A DNA stretch of 64,000 nt from Stagnimonas sp. (GTDB taxonomy: Bacteria; Pseudomonadota; Gammaproteobacteria; Nevskiales; Nevskiaceae): assembly GCA_030696045.1 (NCBI GenBank), contig JAUYNO010000036.1, positions 21,390-85,389 on the forward strand. The letters are read 5' to 3'. A program made the position numbers and the translations under genes. Positions 9,601-16,173 of the stretch are shown piece after piece. Under the pieces are notes generated by a model. It was not told where the DNA came from. It searched no databases and worked only from the letters and a program-made list of their open reading frames with translations. Numbering within the stretch: position 1 is the first letter of the stretch; every line of letters starts with the position of its first letter.

Positions 9601-10355
9601 TCGGCATAGCCGGCCAGGCCCAGCTCGGTGATGAAGGGAATGCGGCCGAGCAGGCGCGGCGATTCGCGCAGGCCGGTCTGGTAGCAACGCCGGCCGCCGG
9701 CGTAGTCCTGCGCGCTGACTGGCTCGGTCAGTGCCGCCACGCATAGCGGCCCCTGGCCGTAGACCCAGCGGCGCACATGGTGCAGCAAGGTCTCCTGCGC
9801 CGGCGCGGCGATCTGCGGACTCAGGCCGGTGGCGGCGACCCCGTCCAGCGGCGCCATAAAGTGGAAGAACAGCCCGCCGCCGACGAAGTTGTTGCGGTCG
9901 AGCCCACCGACCACCAGGGTGTTGAGCGCGCAGGCTGGCGGCGGCGCTTCGCCGAGGCAGTCGGCGGGGTCCGCCATCAGGCCACCGGCCTGGTCGCGGT
10001 GCACATAGCCGCCGGTATCGACCGCCTGGTCGTAGGCGGCGATCAGGTAGGCGTCGCGGGGCGCCAGGCCGACCGCCTGCGCAAGGTAGTAGGCGGCGTC
10101 GAAGTGCAGGTTGCTGCGCCGGCCGCCAGCATTGGCGGTGACTTGCTGGAACAGCACGGTCGTGGCCATGGCGATGCTCTCGCAGGCCAGCAGCTCGTTG
10201 CCGGAGGGACAGGCCTGCAGCGAGCACTCGGTCCAGCCGCCCTGCAGCGGACAGGAGTCCTCGGCGAACGCGCGCGCCGGGCCTGGAACCGCCAGCGCCA
10301 GCAGCCAGACCACGAGGCAGCGGCGGGCGATGGTTTTGGTCTGCCACTGCGGCAT
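6660..10355 (-). CDS. Fused exported protein: GlyGly-CTERM protein joined to DUF1302 outer-membrane barrel
   Basis: 1231 aa in one frame. Residues 1-25 are a signal peptide. Residues 30-480 form a Cys-containing helical domain (HFDAAYYLAQ, HAVQDRVSHHRC, HANRH) similar in pattern to zinc-dependent phospholipase/DUF6765-like proteins. Residues 499-519 are a GlyGly-CTERM-like tail (GGGG, hydrophobic helix, RRRR). A signal-peptide-like stretch ending in AMA (533-535) follows immediately, then FDFSLGAVSG and a DUF1302-type barrel to the C-terminal phenylalanine (VVLEF). There is no in-frame ATG or GTG at the junction. Start: ATG 10355 has GGAGGAG eight bases upstream; the ATG at 10370 lies inside that ribosome-binding site. 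Paralogue: 10571-13558. Confidence 0.8.
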   Translation of the reverse strand: MPQWQTKTIARRCLVVWLLALAVPGPARAFAEDSCPLQGGWTECSLQACPSGNELLACESIAMATTVLFQQVTANAGGRRSNLHFDAAYYLAQAVGLAPRDAYLIAAYDQAVDTGGYVHRDQAGGLMADPADCLGEAPPPACALNTLVVGGLDRNNFVGGGLFFHFMAPLDGVAATGLSPQIAAPAQETLLHHVRRWVYGQGPLCVAALTEPVSAQDYAGGRRCYQTGLRESPRLLGRIPFITELGLAGYADWISPLGEQGVVTDPVSGEIAPASALESYLPPGQAAMARMGIYLHAVQDRVSHHRCNLASRIEGPRPLDAAPILSNPLMGPGYLFLQSQDPADLVGIFVGAEPLVDAEFFYEFSTAECDQLSHANRHVWEVGMEQDEIAEADRTTEASLRVAAEELRAFAQFYRLPARELPSDAVARLVTVLERPAAAERIAGFSGLAAEYGWLPLPGHGGLDSYADWDAKAGTYALAETSSEPGRPPAPVPGLPGAGGGGAFYSGLLLALAALRRRRVLALLPLGLLAAPAMAFDFSLGAVSGQAKLTLSSGLAVRTEPRATQFIGKTNVEGQQNLCPDDCLSFTGDPEPNQRLLAAEGGFFILNGDNGNLNYDQGEIVYASTKLRPELALTWGEWLFKASAIGIYDPVNEPFNEYHPNTLFQPAYTERPGRYSDDFALSLKPRELFVSGLLPLWSERELALSIGSQNLRWGEANTFLFSTLNQINPPDASLARMPGFMLSELPTPVPMALLSTDVAEGLSLDLVYMLGWRPVTPDPPGSFMSTSDVAGGGDHAIFTLGQFVEDPQGQNSLAFPASLATLTSATVGVFDEDYGYPTGGDEWGLKLGYYAEGLNNGTELGLYFLHYDSRLPYFSGYAGAESCARDSPDVVQALAACRGFAGSLDPLVPGEGLDPLPLDSARFFLDYPEGLNMSGFSFNTNFGSWAVAGELAYHHQLPVQVQIVDVAFTHLQPSFPRQDIHIGIDTLTDLVEQVPLAGDTLAQVTGLISDLSSGAVPQITLPAARHAVPDLLSVYRGVEIQPGQLIRGYERLDVAHLTVNGLKIVRDNPIGADQIIFLAEAGMTYVFDMPGPERLRFEGGGDNTHPSAGSDGSGDPSGAADPSRVNPTQMTKGFASQMAWGYRLLVRPSYSQVLGRYNILPTLLWQHDLQGTSPFPMQNFIEGRMNAWLLVDIELSRSLKLQAGYNAFFGADDRNLLVDRDNASLAVVLEF

Positions 10356-10378
10356 CCTGATCTCCTCCATCTAATATT

Positions 10379-10419
10379 TATACTTGAAAGTATAAAACAA
10401 TTAACTCCCGGTCAGTCAA
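10379..10419 (-). promoter_or_regulatory. Promoter with overlapping palindrome upstream of the DUF1302 fusion gene
   Basis: On the minus strand there is a -35-like TTGACT (10419-10414) and, 18 nt later, TTATAC (10395-10390). A perfect 7-2-7 inverted repeat, tatactt-ga-aagtata, occupies 10379-10394 and overlaps the -10 and start-site region. That is the expected place for a repressor. The nearest regulator in the window is the TetR protein at 31251, but no link is shown. Confidence 0.45.
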
Positions 10420-10445
10420 GCCGGCTCGTTTCAGGCTTTTTTGCG

Positions 10446-10574
10446 CTCAGAGGCGGTGAAGAAACCGTAGCGAGCGGCCCGAGCTTGGGCCGAGGAGCGG
10501 AGCTGTACTGAAGTACAGCGAGCACCGTAGGCACAAGATCGGGTCGCGCAGTAGGTTTATTCACAGCCTCTCAG
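10446..10574. repeat. 129-bp inverted-repeat element (MITE/REP-like)
   Basis: The outer 21 bp at 10446-10466 and 10554-10574 are inverted copies matching at 18 of 21 positions. Inside are two further palindromes: CGGCCC-gagctt-GGGCCG (10475-10492) and a perfect 8-2-8 repeat gctgtact-ga-agtacagc (10502-10519). The right end supplies the TGA stop codon of the 10571-13558 gene. A 35-bp hairpin built only from the two ends occurs at 32837-32871, again over a stop codon. No coding capacity is seen. It may act as a transcription terminator or processing site. Confidence 0.65.
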
Positions 10575-13558
10575 TCCGGGCCAAGCTGGACCCGCAGCAG
10601 GCGCTGACCGGCGAGATCGGGAATCCAGAACACCCCGGCGCGGCCGGGCACCGGCACCGAGCCGGAGAGGCTGGCCAGGCCCGGCTGCCGCCAGCGTTCG
10701 CGGCCACTGCTGGCGTCGCGGCCGACCAGGTCCTCGGCGCCGCCGCGCCGGGGCAGGCGAGCCAGCAGCGCGCGTCGCTGCGGGCAGTGGTCGGGGCGCA
10801 TTAGCAGTTGCGGCAGCAGGCCGGCGAGATCGGTGCCGACCAGCAGGCGTTGCTCCGGCGGCCCTACCAGCGCGGAGAAACCAAAGGAGCGCTGCCCTTG
10901 CTGCCAGGCCAGACGGAAGCCTTGCTCGGGGTCGAAGTCCAGCGCCGCGAGCTGGCCGGCATAGCCGTCGAAGCTGTAGACGCGGCCCTGCTCGGCATCG
11001 ACGGTGGGCAGCGAGGGGATGAAGGACAGCGGCGAATCCGGAAACGGGGTATGGCGGTGCTGGCGGCGGGCGTCGCGCTGGTCGATGGCCAGCAGCGACA
11101 TCGGCGCGCAGGCCGGCAGGCCGTTGCTCTGCACCACCACCCAATCGCCGAACACCGCCACTGCGGTGCCGGCGGTCTGGCCGGGCTCCAGGTAGGCGCC
11201 GGGTTGCCAGCCGCGATCCAGGCTCAGCCGGCCCTGCTCGTAGCGGAAGCGGTGCAGGGCGCGGTCGCCCGGGGCGTAGACATAGTCGACGCCGTCCAGG
11301 CGCGCGGCGCTGAGCCGGAAGCGCAGGTGCTCGGGAGCGTCGAGGCTGGAGACGATGCCTAGCCGGTCCGGCTCCAGCACCGTCAGCCGCGAGGGCGCCA
11401 CCGCCTGGGCGTCGCAAGCGAGGAAGGCGTCGAAGTCCTCGGCCTTGCAGCCGGGCTGGCGGTGCAGGGACTTCACCACCAGCCGGCCATCCGGCATCAG
11501 GATCAGGCCGTTGTGGGCGGTATCGGTCGCCGCCTGCGGACCGGGCAGCTGGGTCCGCGCCAGCACCGTGCCGCGCTCCGGGTCGAACTTGAGGATCTGG
11601 CTGCCGTGCGCCAGGTACAGATAGCCATTGCGGTGTACCGCCAGCGCACCCGGGTAGTTCCAGTCGCCGGGACGCAGGCCGGGCAGCCGCCAGCGCCAGT
11701 GCACGCGCAGGCTGTCCGGATCGACCCGGCTGAGGTTGGGGCCGGCCTCGGCGTCGATGGCGTCGTAGGCACCGGCATAGACATAGAGCTGGTCCGGCGC
11801 GCGACTGGCGACGTGGTAGATGCCCGGCAGATTGCCCAGCGCCCGGACCTGCCGTGGCGTATCGGCAGCAGGTGCGCAGACCGCGAAGACATGGTCACGC
11901 TCGCTGTCGTTGCCGTGCTCGGCGGGTGCGATGCTGGGGTACCAGGGGCCGTCGGCGGGCGGCGCCAGCCCGCAGGCCTGCAGTGGGCGGACCAGCGCCA
12001 GCCAGAGCAGCGGCAGCAGCAGCCAGAAGCCCAGGGCACCACCGGTGGTTTCCTCGCCCGGTGCCGGGTCGGCTGATGGCGGTGCGACGGCCAGCGCATA
12101 GGGGCCGGCACGCGCATCCCAGTCGGCGAAGGACAGTCCGCAGTAGCCCGGCAGCGGCAGCCAACCTTGCTCGTCGGCCTGCGTGCACAGCGCCGTGAAG
12201 CGCGCTTCGCCGGCCGGTGCTTCCAGCGTTCCCAGCAAGCGGCCGAGCAGGGCCTCGCGGTCCGCGGCGTCCGGGGCCGTGGCCGTGGCGGCGCCCAGCA
12301 GATAGAACTGGCGGAACGCCAGCAACTCGTCGTACAGCGCGGCGAGACCCGGTGCGGTGGTCTGGTCTTCCGCCGGCAGCGACGCCTGCGTGGTGCCGGT
12401 TTCCCAGCTGTGACGGTTAGCGTGCGCGAGCTGGTCGCACTCCTGGGTACTGAACTCGTAGAAGAATTCCGGATCGACCAGCAGCAGGGGCGAGGTGAGC
12501 GCCGACAGCAGATTGGCCAGGTCCAGGCTGATCAGGAACTGGTAGATCGGCTCGGCCAGCGGATTGGTCAGGATCGAACCGGCATCCGCCGCGCGCGGCC
12601 CCTCGATCCGCGAGTCGAGATTGCAGCGATGGTGCGAGATGCGGTCCTGGAGCGCATGCAGGTAGATGCCCAGGCGCAGCAGCGGCAGCTGCTCGGCGGG
12701 CAGGTAGGCATCGAGCGCCGAGGCCGGCACCGCGCTGCCGGTGATCGGATCGTTCAGCACCGCCTGCTCGCCCAGCGGGGTGAGCCAGTCGATGTAGCTG
12801 AGATAACCGAGTTCGGTGACGACCGGGATCCGGCCGAGCAGCTCGCTCTTGGGTCGGGTCGTCGATTGGTAGCAGGCCGCGCCGAGCGAGAGGCCGCCCT
12901 CGGCATCGGGCTCGGTCAGGCCGGCAACGCAGAGCGGCGCGTCCGGCTGATAGAGCCAGCGCCGCACATGGCTGAGCTGCGGCTCGGCGCGCGGGTCCGC
13001 TACTGGCGGCACGAAGCCGTCGACCCCGTCGACGCCCGCCAGCGGCGCCATGAAGTGATAGAAGACCCCGCCGCCGGCGAAGTTGTTGCGATTGACGCCA
13101 CCCAGTTCCAGGCTGTTGAGCGCGCATTCCGGCGGCGCTGCCTCGCCGCTGCACGCGGCCGGGTCGGCCAGCAGCACGCCCTGCTGATCGCGGTGCAGAT
13201 AGCGGCCGATATCGACCGCCTCGTTGTGGGCGGCGATGAAGTAGGCATCGCGGGCGCCGAGCCCGGCCGCCTGCGCCAGGTAGTAGACGCTGTCGAAATG
13301 CAGGCTGCTGCGCACGCCGTCCTCCGCCAACACTTGGCCGACGGCGGTGGTGACGAAGGCGATGCCCTCGCAGGCGATGAACTCGGTGCCGGGCAGGCAG
13401 GGTTCCAGCGCGCACTGGCCCCAGTCGCCGCTGCCATCGAGGGCGGGGCAGAGGTCTTCGGCGTAGCCCTGCGCCGGCGGTACCGCAACCAGCGCCAACA
13501 GCAGCAGGGCCAGGACCAGGGCCGGTCGGCCGGGGCGGCTCGGGGCCGTGGCGCGCAT
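10571..13558 (-). CDS. Fused exported protein: GlyGly-CTERM protein joined to beta-propeller
   Basis: 995 aa in one frame. Residues 1-30 are a signal peptide. Residues 32-490 are paralogous to the N-terminal domain of the 6660-10355 protein (HFDSVYYLAQAAG, HALQDRISHHRC, HANRH). Residues 506-523 (GGALG plus hydrophobic run) look like a GlyGly-CTERM tail but run on through RPLQAC (Cys529, lipobox-like) into a beta-propeller paralogous to the lipoprotein at 3487-5109. No in-frame ATG or GTG lies at the junction. The start ATG (13558) overlaps the TGA of the porin-like gene as TGATG. The last codons lie in the 129-bp repeat, whose end provides the stop. Confidence 0.75.
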   Translation of the reverse strand: MRATAPSRPGRPALVLALLLLALVAVPPAQGYAEDLCPALDGSGDWGQCALEPCLPGTEFIACEGIAFVTTAVGQVLAEDGVRSSLHFDSVYYLAQAAGLGARDAYFIAAHNEAVDIGRYLHRDQQGVLLADPAACSGEAAPPECALNSLELGGVNRNNFAGGGVFYHFMAPLAGVDGVDGFVPPVADPRAEPQLSHVRRWLYQPDAPLCVAGLTEPDAEGGLSLGAACYQSTTRPKSELLGRIPVVTELGYLSYIDWLTPLGEQAVLNDPITGSAVPASALDAYLPAEQLPLLRLGIYLHALQDRISHHRCNLDSRIEGPRAADAGSILTNPLAEPIYQFLISLDLANLLSALTSPLLLVDPEFFYEFSTQECDQLAHANRHSWETGTTQASLPAEDQTTAPGLAALYDELLAFRQFYLLGAATATAPDAADREALLGRLLGTLEAPAGEARFTALCTQADEQGWLPLPGYCGLSFADWDARAGPYALAVAPPSADPAPGEETTGGALGFWLLLPLLWLALVRPLQACGLAPPADGPWYPSIAPAEHGNDSERDHVFAVCAPAADTPRQVRALGNLPGIYHVASRAPDQLYVYAGAYDAIDAEAGPNLSRVDPDSLRVHWRWRLPGLRPGDWNYPGALAVHRNGYLYLAHGSQILKFDPERGTVLARTQLPGPQAATDTAHNGLILMPDGRLVVKSLHRQPGCKAEDFDAFLACDAQAVAPSRLTVLEPDRLGIVSSLDAPEHLRFRLSAARLDGVDYVYAPGDRALHRFRYEQGRLSLDRGWQPGAYLEPGQTAGTAVAVFGDWVVVQSNGLPACAPMSLLAIDQRDARRQHRHTPFPDSPLSFIPSLPTVDAEQGRVYSFDGYAGQLAALDFDPEQGFRLAWQQGQRSFGFSALVGPPEQRLLVGTDLAGLLPQLLMRPDHCPQRRALLARLPRRGGAEDLVGRDASSGRERWRQPGLASLSGSVPVPGRAGVFWIPDLAGQRLLRVQLGPD

Positions 13559-14565
13559 CAAGGGTAGCTGCCGCTGAAGGCGTATTGCAGACCCAACGCC
13601 AGCCCGGTGCTGTCACCGCCCGCGCCGGACACCTGGCGGGCGGCGACATAGCCCAGCAGTTCGGCGCCGAACTGGTGGAACAGACCGAGGCTGATGCCAT
13701 TGCCGTCGGCGCCGGTGTCGGCGCGGTTGCCCCAGGCCAGGGCCAGCCGGTTGCTCGGGTTCAGGGCATAGCTGCCGGACAGCAGGCGGTAGTGGCCGCT
13801 GGCGGGGTCCTCGCCCAGTTCCAGCCATTCCCAGGACAGACCCAGGCTCCAGGCCGCACGGTGCAGACGGCCGTAGCCGCGCAGCGCCGAGCCGGACTGA
13901 CCGGGACTGACCGCTTCGCCGCCAAGGTCGAGATACTGCAGTCCAGCATCGAGACCCGCTTCCTCGCCGCTGTAGTTGAAGCCCAGACCGTAGTCGGGCC
14001 GGCCGCGTCCGCCGTCGGCATCGTCCTGGTCATCGAGATAGACCGCGAGGTTGCCGCCGAAGCCACTGTGGCGCGGCGAGCGCCAGGCCAGGCTGCCGGG
14101 CACCGAGCCGTTGCTGAACGCCGACAGGCCGAAGCTGGCGCCCTCGCGGCCGCGGCCGGCGTCGATGCCGGCGATCGAGGTGTCGTGGAAGGGATCCAGC
14201 GCGAGACCGCTCAGCTTGTAATCGCTGCTGGCGCGGCCGGCCAGCAGCTCGCCCCAGGGACCGGCCAGGCCGAGATGGAACTCGCGCACGGCTTCCACGC
14301 CCTCGGCCTCGCTGGCGGCGCCGCGCTCGTAGTAGGCGCTGACCTGCCAGTCGGCGGACAGCGCGCTGGCCGCACTCAGGAACAGGCGCGAGGCATTGTT
14401 GTCCAGGCGCGGCCCGCCGTCGCCGTCCTCGCGGTGCGCCAGCGAGGCGCCGACCACGCCGCCGAACTCGAGTTCGGGGCTGGCAGCACCGGCGGGCGCG
14501 AGACCGCTCAGCGCCAGCAGGCAGAGGACAGGAAGGCAGCGGCCGAGGCCGGGCAGGGACTTCAT
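13558..14565 (-). CDS. Porin-like outer-membrane beta-barrel protein
   Basis: 335 aa. The signal peptide (about residues 1-27, ending AGA-A) is followed by alternating amphipathic strands typical of the gram-negative porin family: ELEFGGVVGASL at the mature start, RLFLSAASALSADWQVSAYYERG, and a terminal strand LALGLQYAFSG. Porins form diffusion channels or sit as structural barrels in the outer membrane. The ATG overlaps the stop of the upstream DoxX-like gene by 4 nt (ATGA), and its own stop overlaps the next start, so it is embedded in the operon. The substrate is unknown. Confidence 0.7.
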   Translation of the reverse strand: MKSLPGLGRCLPVLCLLALSGLAPAGAASPELEFGGVVGASLAHREDGDGGPRLDNNASRLFLSAASALSADWQVSAYYERGAASEAEGVEAVREFHLGLAGPWGELLAGRASSDYKLSGLALDPFHDTSIAGIDAGRGREGASFGLSAFSNGSVPGSLAWRSPRHSGFGGNLAVYLDDQDDADGGRGRPDYGLGFNYSGEEAGLDAGLQYLDLGGEAVSPGQSGSALRGYGRLHRAAWSLGLSWEWLELGEDPASGHYRLLSGSYALNPSNRLALAWGNRADTGADGNGISLGLFHQFGAELLGYVAARQVSGAGGDSTGLALGLQYAFSGSYP

Positions 14566-15725
14566 CGGGGGGACTCCGGAGCAGTGGGGTTTTCGGGTTT
14601 GAGGGGCAACAGCGGGCGCAGCAGCGGCGCTAACAAGCGGCGATCCAGCTGCCGGAGCGGCTCGGCCAACAGCAACAGGGCCACCCAGACGCAGTTGGCG
14701 AACGGCGCCGGCAGCCAGAAGCCGGCCGGGGGATGGGGCGGTTGGTGGCCGCGCCGCGCGAGCAGGCGCTGGTAACTCGGCTCGGCACCGCGACCGAGGC
14801 AGAGCAGGGGCAGCAGGGCGGCCAGCAGCGGCGCGTGGCCGGCGGCCTCGAGCAGGGCCGAGTCGGTGTCACCCAGCCACAGGAAGTAGCTGTTGCTGGC
14901 GAGCAGGAAGCCCAGCAGCGCCAGGCCATTGAGACGGTTGAGCGCGCCGGTCAGGAATAGCCCGCCGAACAGCAACTCGACATAGCCGGCGGAGAGCACG
15001 AACAGCCGGTCCGGGAAATCTAGACCCAGTGCCGCCATGAAGTTGAGCGGTGCCTGCCGCAACAACTCCAGTGCCAGCTGCGGATCAAGCAGTTTTTCGG
15101 TGCAGGCCAGGGTCACCAGACTCAGGCCCAGACAGATCCGCAGGGCGCGCAGGCGCTCGGGGTCGGGCGGCCCGCCACCCGGCTGGCCGAGCACGGCCGC
15201 GAGCCCGAGGTAGAGCAGGTATTCGCAAAAACTCTGCGCTCCGAACAGTGGCAGCAGCAGCAGACCGAGCACCGCGACCAGGCCGGCGGCAAGTGTGGGC
15301 AGCCGGTCGAGGACCAGCAGCAGGCCGGCGCCGGCCTGCATCAGCAGGGCCAGGGCGAACGACGCCCCCGTGCCGCGCAGGTGCGGCGCCAGCAGGGCGC
15401 CGTCGAAGCTGCTGGAGAGCAGGGCGACGCCGAGCAGCAACTGCATGGCCCGGCGGATCAGGGGCCAGTGCCGCAGCCCATGGTGGCAGCAGATCCGGCC
15501 ACCCGGCGCCCGGCGTAGCAGCAGGTCGAGCTGGCGCGCCAGCAGCAGGGCGCCGACCAGCAGTTCCAGGCCGATCACCACCGCCGCCTCGCGCAGCGAG
15601 TACGGCGGCACCGGCGGCAGGTGGGCGGCGCCCAGCGCCGGGTGCAGCCATTTCACATGGGCGCTCGCCGCCGGCAGCCAGAGCAGCAGCGGCAGCGCCA
15701 GCAGCGCGTGGCGCCCGCTAGCCAT
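14562..15725 (-). CDS. Polytopic membrane protein, DoxX-like
   Basis: 387 aa. A signal peptide or first helix (LLALPLLLWLPAASA) precedes HVKWL, a start I associate with exported DoxX-like proteins. About nine to ten hydrophobic helices follow. The stretch LDFPDRLFVLSAGYVELLFG (about residue 240) resembles DoxX/MauE-family helices, which occur in thiol or quinone redox membrane proteins. The Met at 15725 is chosen because upstream codons lie inside the preceding gene in another frame. It overlaps that gene by 8 nt and the porin start by 4 nt. Function is unproven. Confidence 0.6.
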   Translation of the reverse strand: MASGRHALLALPLLLWLPAASAHVKWLHPALGAAHLPPVPPYSLREAAVVIGLELLVGALLLARQLDLLLRRAPGGRICCHHGLRHWPLIRRAMQLLLGVALLSSSFDGALLAPHLRGTGASFALALLMQAGAGLLLVLDRLPTLAAGLVAVLGLLLLPLFGAQSFCEYLLYLGLAAVLGQPGGGPPDPERLRALRICLGLSLVTLACTEKLLDPQLALELLRQAPLNFMAALGLDFPDRLFVLSAGYVELLFGGLFLTGALNRLNGLALLGFLLASNSYFLWLGDTDSALLEAAGHAPLLAALLPLLCLGRGAEPSYQRLLARRGHQPPHPPAGFWLPAPFANCVWVALLLLAEPLRQLDRRLLAPLLRPLLPLKPENPTAPESPR

Positions 15726-16173
15726 CGACGAACTGCTCGGCCGCAACCGGCCGGCCCTGGGTGTGGAGTTCGGCGTGGTCGTTGCCATTGAGCGTGACCC
15801 GCAGCCGGTGCCGGCCCGGCGGCAGCGGCGGCAGATGGGTCCAGGGCCCGTAGAGGCGCGCCAGTTTCTGGCCGTTGAGATAGAGATGGGCGTGCCCCTC
15901 GCCCAGTACCGGCGCCCGGTTGACCTTGTCCGGCGCGAAGCGGAAGCGGCTGGTGCGCAGGTGCAGGTTCCAGCCGCTCTCGGCATCGGGCCGCAGCTCC
16001 AGGGCCAGCGCCGGCACCCGCGCGGGATCGGTGATGTCCAGGCGACCGTGCCGGCATTGCAGGGGCGGCGCCGGCAGGGCCTCGGCGGCGGCGCGCAGCT
16101 GGTGCAGCTGCCAGGCGGCGAGCAGGGCCGCCGGCAGCAGCAGCAGGCCCCGGCGGGAGCGCAGCTCAGCCAC
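15718..16173 (-). CDS. Membrane-anchored periplasmic protein of unknown function
   Basis: 151 aa. One N-terminal hydrophobic segment (residues 8-24, LLLLPAALLAAWQL) suggests an anchor. The rest looks like a small beta-sandwich with HAHLYLNGQKLARLYGPW and PPGRHRLRVTLNGNDH. Similar segments occur in small copper- or metal-associated periplasmic proteins, but I cannot name a family. It overlaps the end of the upstream cytochrome gene by 8 nt and the start of the DoxX-like gene by 8 nt, so it is translated as part of this operon. Confidence 0.55.
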   Translation of the reverse strand: MAELRSRRGLLLLPAALLAAWQLHQLRAAAEALPAPPLQCRHGRLDITDPARVPALALELRPDAESGWNLHLRTSRFRFAPDKVNRAPVLGEGHAHLYLNGQKLARLYGPWTHLPPLPPGRHRLRVTLNGNDHAELHTQGRPVAAEQFVDG

